Shown here piece by piece: positions 23,536 through 35,025 of a DNA stretch of 64,000 bases. The DNA comes from Bagarius yarrelli. Its lineage: Eukaryota; Chordata; Actinopteri; Siluriformes; Sisoridae. The stretch's first letter is position 1. The number at the start of each line of letters is the position of its first letter. The position numbers and the translations under genes are program-made. Below the pieces are notes generated by a model. It was not told where the DNA came from, made no database searches, and worked only from the letters and a program-made list of their open reading frames with translations. The stretch lies in contig VCAZ01000032.1 of assembly GCA_005784505.1 (NCBI GenBank), positions 759,501-823,500 of the forward strand. Direction: 5' to 3'.

Positions 23536-24880
23536 TAACGCAAATTTAAGTTATTTGAATTATTTAGTAACTTAAAAAAGATAAATTAAGGTTCGTCTGG
23601 CAGAAAAATGGAGACACTTTCCTCTGGAGATAATTGATTCATTTGTGGTATTTTCTCAGCACTTTGTTCCATCAACTTCACCTCCTCTTCTGTGCTGATT
23701 TTGGCAACACCCACTTTTCAAACACAGAGTGTGTATGTGTGTGTGTGTGTGAGAGAGCTTGTATAGTTTGCTCTTATGTTACAGATCTATCTACAGTAAT
23801 GGTTCTTGTTTGCTCTAAAAGCCTTCAATTCCTCCCAAAGAAAATATTCCCGAGCTCTAAGTGGTGCGTTCTGTGACTCTGCAGGTAGACTGAAACCTAA
23901 GAGGCCATTTAGAGGTGTAATAAGTGTTTAAAGGAAAAACATTGCTTCATTCTATTAGACCTGTCGACTTCGTTCGCTTCCGACATCGCTCCTGCACTAC
24001 CGAGACATTAATTCGGTCGCGTCGTGCTGTCGTTACCGGTGAGCCCGAGAACTGAAATGTGTATGATGAATAGACAAAAGTGTGAACATTTTAATCAGTG
24101 ATGGAGCTCGTGGAAGGAGAAGAATGACGTGGGAAAGAGGTTATGGCAGAATGCTGTATTGTGTGTAGATAAATACGCTTTACAAATTGGTGTAAAAGCG
24201 TCTCCGCAAGCCTATTGTCTGGCGGACGATTTAAGTAGGAGGAAGTAATGATGCAGAAGTAAGACGTGTCGCCGCTTTGTGATGGAGACGGGAAGCGGGA
24301 GACGGCGTGAGGGAGGAATACAAGTGTAAAGAACAACAGTTTATTCATGCGGAACAAAAAAGAGCGCGTGTTGCATGAATTTGCTTGGCGTATGATGCAA
24401 TCGGGGTGAAATCCGAGCAGTTTCGCAGGAGGGGTGACGGGGCAGACACTGAGGAGCTGTCTGAACTCGTTGGACAGATAAGACACGACATTCAGGCTTA
24501 AACGATGGACGGATGAACCTGAGTTTTATTGTATTGTATTATATTAATCAAAAAAACCCTAACCCATTTTTTTTAATTAACATTTTTATTACAATTATGC
24601 AAATAAGGTTGCCAGATTTTTCTTAAGGAATAGAAAATTTGGACTGAAGTTAAAGATGCTGTTGAATAAAGGAATCGACTCTGAATCGACTCACCTTCTG
24701 AAAGTAAATCGGAATCACTAACCAGAGCTAAATTTATACAAGTCTGCATTTTTTTTACACCTTTTAATTTTTTGATTTGACTAAAGAAACCGAAATCGTC
24801 CCCCAGACAAACCTTTCTATGACACCTTTCTGATTGCAAGGGTAATAAATTGAATGGTGTGTAAAATTCCAAACATGCTG
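23536..24880. other. Unique intergenic sequence with a short GT repeat
   Basis: A GT run lies at about 23731-23752. A 131-codon minus-strand frame at 24091-24486 shows no known domain or splice context and is probably chance. Confidence 0.4.
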
Positions 24881-25330
24881 TCACTAATCACGGATGCAAA
24901 TCGGAGCGATTTGATCTCCACTCGTTTCTGCACTACGACGCCGATGCCTCACACTCCCCGAGCTCTCCGAGACGCTCGCTTTCAGATCAAACGATCCTCC
25001 GTATCAACAGCTCTCACGTCGGCACCGTCTTTTCTTCTCCGAGTCTAATTTTAGCAAAGCTACCTTTTTCCCTTTAGCTTCCCAGCAGGCTTCTTCACTA
25101 CAGTCAGGTTTCTTGTATTTCTTTGTGGGCTAGTGAGAAAAAGACTGAGGTAACCCCTCTCATGCTCCTTTTTTCTCACCTCTCCTTTTTTTTACCCCAC
25201 AACCCAAGCTGGTGGAGGCATAATCGGCTCCCAGAGGGCCAGATGAAACACGCTCCCCACCGCAGCCTGTTTACTGAGGAGTGCGTTTGAAGTCGAGACT
25301 CAAGATGTCTTCATTTTAGCACCAGACGCT
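24880..25330. promoter_or_regulatory. Unique GC-balanced block, weak regulatory candidate
   Basis: Repeat-free, relatively GC-rich with phrases such as GAGGCATAATCGGCTCCC near 25217. Only composition supports a functional reading. Confidence 0.2.
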
Positions 25331-25474
25331 GCCGAGTTGAATCACGGCTCACGGAGGCGGAGAAAAGATATGGAAGAGAAGTTGAAAAATAACCACTAAT
25401 AATAAATACATTAGAAAAAAAGTTACTAATAAAAATGTGTGTTTTAGATTTTATACAGAATATTAAAGATTAAG

Positions 25475-25557
25475 GTTCATTTATTCGTTAATTCATCTTT
25501 TATACCCGCTTATTTCCTGATTCGGGGTCACAGGGATCTGCTGGAGTCCATCACAGA

Positions 25558-25588
<31 letters not shown>

Positions 25589-25772
25589 TCCTATAGGCAA
25601 TTTAGAATTACCAAGTAATCTAACATACATGTTTTTTGGACTGTGGGAGGAAACCGGAGAACCCGGAGTAAACTGTCACAAAAACGGTGAGAACATGCAA
25701 AATTCACCCTGCAGGGGATATAAACCTGGAACCTTCTTACTGTTAGGCAACACTAAGCGACCGTGTTGCACC
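25475..25772 (+). mobile_element. Dispersed fish repeat 'A', third copy
   Basis: Starts TTCGTTAATTCATC and carries TCGGGGTCACAGGGATCTGC and GGACTGTGGGAGGAAACC. An (AC)n microsatellite (25557-25584) has grown at the site where other copies read CACACACTTACACTCACTCC, showing how the microsatellite arose. Confidence 0.8.
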
Positions 25773-26280
25773 TGATTGAAGACATACTAAATAAAATGTT
25801 ACTAATGTTTACTCAATTTATACTAATAATTCGACAGTCAGTCTTGTTAATTGAGAATCTGAGATTTGTTAGTTAACATAAAACAAGCTATAATATATAT
25901 ATTTATATATAAATATAATTTTTTTTCTTTATACTATTAACCAGAGGAATAAAGAATAAACAAGAGAGTTCTCTAAAAGTGTGTGTTCTATCAGCAGTAA
26001 TTGCAGGTATTTTTATGGAGAAATTCTCCAGATTAGATTAGAGAGTAAAATCTAATATCTATTGATATCTTGAAACTGTTAGGTTTGAGCAATGAGTTCT
26101 ATCATGAGGTTTTATTGATTGTGTAATAAGAATGATCTGGAGTAAAGATATTAAGCCAGAATGGCTACGAAATTGGTGGTGGTGTTGGGGGGGGGGGCTT
26201 GATGAAGTTTACATTGGCCAGTTTCTTAAAACTCTGGGATATTGTCAGAAATTGCATATTTCTCTACTAAATATCAGGTA
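25773..26280. other. AT-rich intergenic sequence
   Basis: Contains an AT-rich dyad around 25890-25920 and an 11-bp G run near 26189. Nothing else recognised. Confidence 0.4.
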
Positions 26281-26470
26281 AAACTGTGTGTGCGAGGCGA
26301 GTAGTATGTTCGAATCCTAAGTATGCAAATTGCAGTACACGTGAGGTTTCCAAATAATTTTGAAATACGCATATAATAGACATTTTATTATCCTATGAGG
26401 ACACGAAAGAAATAATTTGTTATATGCGGAAGTGGCGGAAAGCAGCACTACAAGTGCTTAAAGTAACTAT
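26281..26470. repeat. Unclassified dispersed repeat
   Basis: GCGAGGCGAGTAGTATGTTC...CCTAA and GCGGAAGTGGCGGAAAGC resemble phrases at 34.98-35.03 kb (GAGACGAGTAATATGTCCG) and 14.55 kb respectively. The three sites appear to hold pieces of one element. Confidence 0.45.
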
Positions 26471-26527
26471 ATTGATGCTTTTTTCGTAACTATACTTTTA
26501 GAATAAACATTTTTAATGGTTAGGAAG

Positions 26528-26690
26528 TTCAGCAGTGCCTTGACTTACGAGTTTAATTTGTTCCGTGACGGAGCTCGTAACTCAAATTACTTGTATGTCA
26601 AATCAATTTTCCTCATTTAAATGAATTAAAATGCCATTAATTCGTTCCAGGTCCCCAAAAATAAACGTATAAATAACGAATAATGTAGAA
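26528..26690 (+). mobile_element. DNA-transposon-like repeat (GTGCCTTGACTTACGAG family)
   Basis: Starts CAGTGCCTTGACTTACGAG and continues TTTGTTCCGTGACGGAGCTC and ATTAATTCGTTCCAGG, a phrase set I associate with dispersed fish DNA transposons. The opposite end is not visible. Confidence 0.45.
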
Positions 26691-27284
26691 AAAACAATAC
26701 AATAGGATGTACTGGAATAAACTGGTTTTATTAAGTAGAATGTACAGCATTTACCTTGGAGATCAGACGACTCCACCTGCTAACACGCATGTCTGACTAG
26801 CTATCGAGTGAGTCTAGTTGTGTACCACATGGCACAAATGACACTATGTACTCGAGTGTAGATAATTTAGAGTATTTTGGGGGGGTTTTACCAGGAAGTA
26901 AAAGTAATTTTAAGTCATTATTATGGAACAACAAACTTGAATGACTTTTACTTCATAGTGAAACCAAAACTGTAGTTAAGAGGATCCAACCCATTTAAAT
27001 CATTTCAACCAACTTAACTTCAATCTTCGGAAACAAATTCTAATGTAAAATGTTTGTATCAGGTGGCTTCACTTTAAATTTTCTCATCCAACTCAGTCCG
27101 ATTATGTCATCTTTCTTTATAGTTTGTTGTCAGGTTGTAGCTTGTAGGCTGATGCCTTGAGATCACATTTTGGTAAACTCAAGCCTGTTTTTTTTCTCAC
27201 ATACTTGAGGGTTACTCAACTAAAGGAATGATTCTCATTAATTTCACGTTGCAACATGTCAGCTCCCGTTTTTGCATTGTTTTC
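26691..27284. other. Unique intergenic sequence, nothing recognised
   Basis: No element or exon recognised. Confidence 0.4.
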
Positions 27285-27742
27285 TACACAATGTGCAAAA
27301 GTATTGGAACACCTGACCATCACATTCATAATGTGTGTGTTTTTTAAAAAAAAAAAACCATTCTATTCCAGATGTTTCATTCATCTTTCTATAATGAACA
27401 ACACATTTCTGAAAAATCTTTCCACTAAATGGGTCACATGACTGGGGATTTAACCATTCAGTTACAATAGTATTAATGAGATCAGACACTAATGTTGAGG
27501 TGAGGAGATCTGAGGTTCAGTCTGGGTTCCAGTTCATCCCAGATGTGTTCAGTTAAAGGGGTTGAGTCAGGATCAGGACTCTGTACAGGCTTCTTAGACT
27601 CCAACCTTTTGGGATGCAGAAAAGGTAAGGGCGAAGCCTTCTCAGAGTTCACTCCACACGGGGTGCCTCTCAAGCATGGACCCTAAAGTGGACTTCCCTA
27701 GTGATGTGTCCACAAACTTTTAGCTGTATAGTGTATAATTGT
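27284..27742 (+). mobile_element. Tc1-like MITE
   Basis: About 0.46 kb with imperfect inverted ends: left TACACAATGTGCAAAAGTAT, right mirror AACTTTTAGCTGTATAGTGT. The inside aligns with the 4.34 kb copy. No transposase frame. An 11-A run at 27346 and TTTC arrays at its right edge flank it. Confidence 0.7.
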
Positions 27743-27801
27743 TGCAATGTTTTTCTTCCATCCCTCAGCCCTGGTTTGTAAATCTTTTAATTAAGTAATG
27801 C

Positions 27802-27838
<37 letters not shown>

Positions 27839-28005
27839 TTTTTTATTTTATTTTCTTCCATCCCTCAGCCCTGGTTTGTAAATCTTTCTTTCTTTCTTTC
27901 TTTTATTTTCTGGGGAACAGTATGGAGAATATACACATACAGTATGTTGGTGTGCTGGTGATGTGTCCACAAACCTTTAGCTATTTAGTGTATAAGTGTT
28001 GCAAT
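27700..28005. repeat. TTTC array with repeated cassette and duplicated MITE end
   Basis: The MITE end GTGATGTGTCCACAAAC...TAGTGTATAA occurs at about 27700 and again at about 27959. Between them the cassette TTCTTCCATCCCTCAGCCCT plus GGTTTGTAAATC appears twice (27754-27783, 27854-27884), each followed by TTTC repeats (27807-27840 and 27885-27903). Confidence 0.88.
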
Positions 28006-28535
28006 GTACAGTAATTACATTAATTAATTAATTACATTAACTCAATAAAATGCATCACCGTTGGCTTTTAATTCCTCTTCTGAACGACAGCACATCAGAT
28101 TACGTCCAACGAGCATTGATTCCCATTAATCCGTCCTGTTATTGCATTACATTATTTTCAACTACTAGTAGATTTAGCACCATTCAGGGATCGAGTCAGT
28201 TCAGAGCGGCCGGTGCTGGAAAACTGTACGTCTTTATGATGTCCCGGGTTTTCAGGAGTTTCACGCAGAGTGAACGAGTTTCGCAGAACGTAACCGAATG
28301 TCGGATTTTTGTAAAAAAAAAAAAAAATGATTCTCTTTTTTTTTTATTTCATACTGTATAAATCCTAAGGCGTTGCTCTGGCCAACTTTCCAAAAGCCTG
28401 CAGTATCTTTAACAAGCATGTTAAGGACTTTACCAAAGGTTACATCATGTCTGTGTGAAACAACGACAGACAATGTCAATCTGGGATGTGGGATTTTTAG
28501 TGATTTAGTGTTGAGCAGAAAGAGGGGATAAGGGT
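28006..28535. other. Unique intergenic sequence
   Basis: A-run of 15 near 28313 and T-run near 28338; chance frames of about 100 codons on both strands. No element recognised. Confidence 0.4.
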
Positions 28536-28537
28536 CA

Positions 28538-28540
28538 TGG

Positions 28541-28589
<49 letters not shown>
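28538..28589. repeat. (GT)n microsatellite, about 50 bp
   Basis: Essentially uninterrupted GT run. Confidence 0.97.
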
Positions 28590-28591
<2 letters not shown>

Positions 28592-28821
28592 AGCATGCTT
28601 ACACAAACCCTGACAGACGTGACCGCGACCCTTCTCAGACATTCTGACAGTCTGTGATTAGAGATGCTTCAAGGAAAAAAAATAAAGAAAGAGGAAGAGC
28701 GAGAGTAAAAGAAGGAGATGGAAGACATGAAGAAGAGTTGAAAGAAGCAGTCAAGCTGTCAGTCAAGCTGTAAAATAACTTCAGCTGAAGGACACTGTCC
28801 AACCTCAACTGCCAACCTGGT

Positions 28822-28946
28822 CTCAGCCCTGGTTTGTAAATCTTTCTTTCTTTCTTTCTTTTTTCCTTTTTTCCTTTCTTTCTTTTTTCTTTCTTTCGTT
28901 CTTTCTTTCTTTTTCTTCCGTCCCGCAGCCCTAGTTTGTACATTTT

Positions 28947-29026
<80 letters not shown>

Positions 29027-29166
29027 TTTATTCCATCCCTCAATCCTGGTTTGTAAATCTTTCTTTCTTTTCTTTCCTTCTTTCTTTCTATCTTTCTTTC
29101 TTTTCCTCCCCCAGCCCCGGTTTGTAAATCTTTCTTTCTTTTTTTCTTTTTTTTTCTTTCTTTCTC
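28822..29166. repeat. Composite TTTC array with four cassette copies
   Basis: Four copies of the CAGCCCTGGTTTGTAAATCT-type cassette (about 28823, 28913, 29029, 29104) alternate with TTTC repeats, the longest being 84 bp (28945-29028). Lys/Glu-rich minus-strand and Ser/Phe-rich plus-strand frames are artefacts of this sequence. Confidence 0.9.
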
Positions 29167-30286
29167 GGCTACGAAATTCGTTCCAAGTTAGCTTGTTTCG
29201 CGGACGTTTCCGCAACCTGTAGCTACAAAAAAATACATTACAGACATTTCATGATATTTGAAAACATTTTAAATTTTATAATTAAAAAAAAGTTTGAAAA
29301 GACGAAAGTCGTGCAATTTTATTAAAACTAAAGGATTTTTTTCCCCCACTATAAGTAACATCTAATTTGCATAATTATGCTAATTACGTTGCTTCTCTGT
29401 TTTTTGTGTGTCCAATGATGTGGAGGCGTCACATTTAAATAACGTTACTTATTTTCAAAAAAGGGTTATGTAATGATAAATTCTTCCTTTTACAATCCAA
29501 ACTCTCCTTTTTTTCCTTTCTAATGACTTAATTTATCATCTAACTATAAGCCATCAACACGCCCTAAATCATAAACCACAAGACACTTCATCCCAAACAG
29601 AACCTCTTGAACTTTTTTTTTTTGTAAGCTCTCATGTCACTTTCTCATGAACTGACGCTGTTAAATCTTTCCTATCTGTCTTTGAACCTTTGGACTGAAT
29701 GGATGAGCCGTCCTCACGAATCCGCCGCACGTCTTTCCCTGTCCCTCGATGCCTATTATCCGTCATCTGTCACCAATAAGATCAAATCTATTTTCATTTT
29801 CATTCTTTGAAAAGTCTTTGCAAGCATCAGCTCATGTAGGGAGCATTTAAGCCTGTTAAAAAGCAGGTCTGGACTTTTATTTTTCTGTCCCGCTCAGTTA
29901 AATGAGGTTGGTTTTCTCTGTACTTTCTGAATAATTCATTGTAGTTTACGGATAATGTGCTTTGAGATGAATAACTGAATAGTAAATTAGGACTTACAGG
30001 ATTATCAGGATGTTAAAAAGATCGATTTATATAAATGCATTTGTTTTCTATTTAGGGAAGAAAATAGATGGTTTTGGTACCTGGAGCAGGAAACTGCGTT
30101 AGATGATATCAGCGATATCAGATATCAGATACAACGTGGGGCCAAAAACCTGGGCTGAAATAAAAAATGGTTTCGTTCTGATTATTTTATAACTCAGTGG
30201 AACATTTTTAATACTTTTATTCTATTGGTATTAATAACTTAAGATACATTTTTTTTTACACTTTTTTTGTGTTTTGATCAAAATAA
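29167..30286. other. Intergenic sequence, mostly unrecognised
   Basis: GCTACGAAATTCGTTCC near 29168 and CGCGGACGTTTCC near 29200 recall the repeats at 5.5 and 26.5 kb. The remainder is AT-rich with no exon signal. Confidence 0.4.
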
Positions 30287-30357
30287 TTAGAAGCTAAAAG
30301 GAAGGTCGGGGTTCGATTCCCAGCATGGCCCTTAACCCCGAATTGCTCAGTTAATAA
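30287..30357 (+). mobile_element. V-SINE-like fragment
   Basis: GTCGGGGTTCGATTCCCAGC (good B box) joined directly to GGCCCTTAACCCCGAATTGC. The head before the B box and the tail are missing. Confidence 0.7.
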
Positions 30358-31200
30358 GTCGTTTATTATTATAAACCAGTAATGCTGTTAGCTGGCTAAG
30401 TGCTAAAAATATGGACTTATCATCAATTGGACAAAAAGAAAATCAATAAACCACATTAATTAAAGAAAAGGATAGATAAATAATAGATATAAAAGTGATT
30501 AATAAAATAAAACTTTACAAATACAAAAAAATAATTAAACATGACAAAATCAACGGAGAAAGAAATTTACATACACAATACACTGTAAATTTATATATAA
30601 AAAATTATCAAAAATTAATACAAATTAATAAATTGTTTTGTATTTATTTTCTTTATCTGATGATATGGTTAGTCTGTGTCTAAACCAGAACCTTCTGTAA
30701 GTTTATCTTGACTCACATTACCAGCATCTGTCAAATGTTATAAAAACATTAGGTACAATTTACAAAAAATCCTAAATAATGAAGAATTTCGTAACTGTAG
30801 GTTCGACATTTCAATATCGTAAAATTCCCCACTCGAAAAGTCATTAGAAGGAAAATCAGTGTGGATCAACTTTCAACAAACTTTTCTTCAACCCTTAAAA
30901 CTTTCAATCTAGTGAAGTGAGAATGAGGTAAAGGGGACTTCCTTTTAAGTGTTATCATTCACTCGGAGGAAAGAGTGATGAAAGATGAGAAAGATAAAAC
31001 GAGAACGACTAATCGGGGAATTTCCCTATACAAGGCAACGGCAGCCCCAGGCCTAATAAAGTTCTGTTCTAACTCAAGAGTCTTTTAGCGATTCCCTGAA
31101 TATCTCAGCATTTATTAGTAATATTCACTGTTTCATTGACATCAGTATTTGGTGCGTCATAAAGAATAGCATTTGCTTCTTGTTGTAATGACGTATTTTA
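30358..31200. other. AT-rich intergenic sequence
   Basis: Very AT-rich at 30.4-30.7 kb; nothing recognised. Confidence 0.45.
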
Positions 31201-31204
31201 TTAG

Positions 31205-31860
31205 GTTTGTCTCTCTTAGGCTTCATTGACATGTACGTCATTTGGTGTGTCCTTTTCCTGCATTAATTATGTACATTTTAATTGGTGTGTTTATCTATTG
31301 CATTACTGATAGTTTTCTTATTGGGTGTGTCCCTCTTTGCACTATTGACATGTATGTCATTTGGTGTGTCTCTCTTTGCACTATTAACATGTATGTCATT
31401 TGGTGTGTCCCTCTTTGCACTATTAACATGTATGTCATTTGGTGTGTCCCTTTTTTCACTATTGACATGTATGTTATTTGGTGTGTCCCTCTTTGCACTA
31501 TTAACATGTATGTTATTGGTGTTGTGTCTATCTTTGCTCTTGCACTATTAACATGTATGTTATTTGGTGTGTCCCTCTTTGCACTATTGACATGTATGTT
31601 ATTTGGTGTGTCTCTCTTTGCACTATTAATATGTATGTCATTTGGTGTGTCCCTCTTTTCACTATTGACATGTATGTTATTTGGTGTGTGTCCCTTTTTC
31701 CACTATTACCATGTATGTTATTTGGTGTGTCTCTCTTTGCACTATTAATATGTATGTCATTTGGTGTGTCCCTCTTTGCACCGTTTACATGTATGTCATT
31801 TGGTGTGTCCCTCTTTGCACCGTTTACATGTATGTCATTTGGTGTGTCCCTCTTTGCCCT
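31205..31860 (+). repeat. 39-bp minisatellite, about 14 clear units
   Basis: Consensus ACATGTATGTCATTTGGTGT plus GTCCCTCTTTGCACTATTA, 39 bp. Unit starts are regular from 31349 (31388, 31427, 31466, 31505), with a 45-bp step before 31550. The left edge (31205-31330, possibly from 31135) is more diverged. Because 39 is divisible by three, several frames stay open on both strands, giving a repeated MYVIWCVPLCTIN peptide. No upstream gene context supports translation. Confidence 0.95.
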
Positions 31861-32565
31861 ACTCAGTGTAGGTTCTCCATTTCGATTCTAGAGGAACACT
31901 ATATTTCTAGACAATCTAATCAAACAGCTATACGCACAAGGTTAGGATTTTTGACTACGCTGCTGTTTGTGTCGTTACGGTGAAACTTCACAGCACTCAG
32001 TGGATAATGCTAAAGCAGCCGGTGGGGATTATAAAGCGTCTCACTTCTCTTATTCACTTTAGACTGTAAATGATTTGACGCTCGGCTGAAAATACACTGC
32101 AGGTGTCACCACCGCCTTCTAGGGCATCAGTAGAAGCAATCTGTTAAAAATGTTCTGCAACAAGTTTCGTTGTTTATCAATGGTTCCGAAAGGTGTTTTT
32201 TTTTCTTGCTGGCACGTCGGCGCTACGCTCTTAACAGCTGATTTATTTGTCTTGGAAAGAAAGAGAACCGGACTAAAATTTACGCCGCAAACCAGACCGA
32301 CCGCACTTCCATTATTTTAATGATGTAAAGGCTAGGACACGCTGCGGAAAGTGTGTTAGGTGGAAAAATGTGTTTGACGTGATTAAAAAACATATGTACG
32401 CTATTATCTGTTTATATATACTGTATAAAAGCAGAATGACAATAAAGAGACGTTCCGTTTCTTACATTCTTTTTTCTGACACTATTAGAAGAGGGGGATG
32501 GTCCATAGACGTGAACCTTATTAACATTAATAACCAATGTCACTCCCCTACAGATGGTCTTTTTA
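31861..32565. other. Unique intergenic sequence, nothing recognised
   Basis: No element or exon recognised. Confidence 0.4.
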
Positions 32566-32567
32566 AC

Positions 32568-32752
32568 ACGTAGGTAAGTGGTTAAGGCGTTGGACTGCTA
32601 ACCAGAAGATTGTGGGTTTGATACCCAGTACTACCAAGTTACCACTGTTGAGCCCCTGAGCAAGGCCCTTAACCCCCAATTGCTCAGCTGTATAAATGAA
32701 ATAAGTCACCTTGAATGTCCTAAGGACATCTGCCAAATGTCAAATATGTAAA
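32568..32752 (+). mobile_element. V-SINE-like retroposon
   Basis: AGGTAAGTGGTTAAGGCGTT (damaged A box), GGGTTTGATACCCAG (B box with one change), body GAGCCCCTGAGCAAGGC and a tail with an inserted ATGTCCTAAGG before ACATCTGCCAAATG. Confidence 0.82.
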
Positions 32753-34185
32753 TAATCAAATGTCTTACAGATTGTGAATCAAGCTATTGTTTTATGGGAC
32801 TTGATAAAGATGAGAAATTTGAATCCATTCATAGATTCAAATCCTTCTAAAATGGATCATAAATCCTTTAAGTCACTTGAGTCAGTAGGGACTCTGACTG
32901 CTTTTGCCATGGTCCTACCACTAGAGGGCACCCAACAAATTCTTCGAATGCAAAGAATCATTTTATTCATGAATTTTACACATATTGAATATTTCGGGTC
33001 CGGTTAATATGCTACATGCTACAAGTCTGATGGATACGCTAAGTCCCACAGTTTAGATAAATCAGCGGGCACAATTTTGAGTTTTTTGGGGGTTTTTTTA
33101 CCATCCCGGAAAATTCCTAAACGACTCAGTCAGCTACTTGTTCCTACAGTTACTAGCTGACAGCTAGTATCTACAGCTAGTTATCTGCCTAACTTAAGAC
33201 TCAACTGAAGTTAATCCTAAATCAAAAGGTTAAGAATGTAACCCAGATAAACCCGGATTTGCTCATCTCTAATGAACACTATTGTACGTTAAACACTCTT
33301 GACAGATGGTTGGTTTGTGTTCTCTGGCCTTATTTTTGTACCCGTTTTACAAATTACGCATAAAGAACATTTGATCAAAAACACAAAATAGATGTATGTT
33401 GTTAAGATAGTAGAATCATACCTAAGCCATCGAAATGTGTTTGAATCTCTTAGATATGGGTGTTCTGGATATATGCTGGGAAAGTAAATCTATAACCGAC
33501 TCTGATTGAGTCCCATCTTAATATCTCCTGCGCCTACAAACCATCCAAAGAATTCGGTTCTGTTAAACAGTCTCACCTCGTGAGCTATGGCCTTTTTTCA
33601 TAGCATTCCTTTAATACGTTCATGGTTAAAACCAAACTTATACCCGAAATTCCCCATATTCAGAAATCTGACAGCTTTACTTATCTTCATCAATGTTTGA
33701 TGCAGTGGAAAGTCGTTCGGTCTGTAGGGGTTTATCGACGCCTCAGGTCTTTTGTTCTTCTGAGCTGAATATTTTTCTAGGCTCTTGCCGAAAATCTGTG
33801 GAAAAGCGCTCTGTTTGCTCAGAAAGGTAAAGCTGCATGGGGCAAGGCGTTTGATGGATGGGAGGATTTGGTGACTGGAATATAAATCCTGTGCTCTAAT
33901 TTGTTAAAGTCTCAAGGAAACTTCCTCCTTCAGGATGGAAGGACAGATGAGAATCTTTATTTTTTTTTCTCTGGATGCTTAAAGACAGTCGCTCATATCT
34001 GGACCAGACTGGCAGTTTTAAATGTAAATGTAAATCTATTCGTAATATAATCGACTTTCTTTTTTATTAAAGACATATTAAGCAGTCATTTAATTAACTA
34101 GGCTTCCTTTATTATTAGCTGGTCCATGACACGCAATCTATTAGACATATAGTGCCATAATATTTTGATTGACAGGTATATTTAT
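32753..34185. other. Unique intergenic sequence, nothing recognised
   Basis: About 1.4 kb without identifiable elements; short chance frames only. Confidence 0.4.
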
Positions 34186-34189
34186 AGCT

Positions 34190-34652
34190 TTACAATCTCT
34201 ACTTCCTGTTTTACACCCCACCCCACTGCTGGGTCCCCTCCACTGGCTTCAAGTAGCTGCACGATTAAAATTCAACACGCCTACAAAGCCAAAAATGAAG
34301 CAGAACCTTCTTATCTTAAGGTGCTCATCATCCTTGCACCGTATTACCTGCAACTGCATCCCTCAGACCCACAAGCACCGTTTGACTGGTCCTACCATTT
34401 CCCTAAGGCACAAGGTAGGTCTGCCTCATGGTTGTCTGGCACCAAGATGGTTGAATGAAATTCCCCTCAATGTCAGAACAACTGAATGACCCACAATCGA
34501 GTTTATTATGTTGCTACTTTTCAACAGTTTTTGCAGGTTGTTACACTTTCTTTTGTGCTCTAGCGTCCAAGTATTAAGCTGAGACTCAAAGCTGAGACTG
34601 ATACTTGTCGCTCTGGATAAGGTTGTCTGCCAAATGATATAAACGTAAATGA
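34190..34652 (+). mobile_element. L2-like LINE 3' end with V-SINE-like tail
   Basis: Frame-shifted translation gives LHWLQVAARLKF, then LIILAPYYLQL, then PRWLNEIPLNVR, matching in order the C-terminal end of the L2/CR1-group LINE protein (LHWLPVAARI-F, L-P-YL, LWN-LP). About 115 bp later comes TCGCTCTGGATAAGGTTGTC plus TGCCAAATG and GTAAATG, the same tail used by the SINEs here. At least two frameshifts; a 5'-truncated dead copy. Confidence 0.7.
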
Positions 34653-35025
34653 CCGGTGGTAACCCGGTCTGGCAAATCAGTGGCGTCATGGAATGATGAT
34701 GAGAAACCCATTCGAACACAGTAATCCACAAAGTAGGCAAACAAATCCGAAACGTGAGGCAGAGAAAAAACAGAAAACGAGCAGAGATCGAAAACCAGAA
34801 AATGGTAAAAACGCTTGGTAAGATGCACAGGCCACTCAATACTTCGCAACATGCTAAACAATAAGTTTAGCTTGCTAACCGGAAGTAAATTGGAAATGCT
34901 TCACAAACGCTAGTATTCGGGCAATGGCGACCACTGGTGGCGGGAGGGCGGAATCATTACACATAGCATAATTCTATACTACATAGTATGCGAATCTGAG
35001 TATGTGAGACGAGTAATATGTCCGA
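34653..35025. other. Unique intergenic sequence plus repeat fragment
   Basis: The last 60 bp (34970-35025, ATAGTATGCGAATCTGAG) matches the unclassified repeat of 26.28 kb. Otherwise nothing recognised. Confidence 0.4.

Noticed and set aside
28635..29215. Lys/Glu/Arg-rich minus-strand frames that look like nuclear basic proteins
   Set aside because: Direct translation of TTTC arrays in successive frames.
31242..31891. Cys/Trp/Val-rich 'membrane-like' repeat proteins of 168 and 112 codons
   Set aside because: 39-bp minisatellite in several open frames; no gene context.
34165..34489. Small genes from two overlapping frames of about 100 codons
   Set aside because: Both are frame-shifted pieces of a LINE C-terminus.
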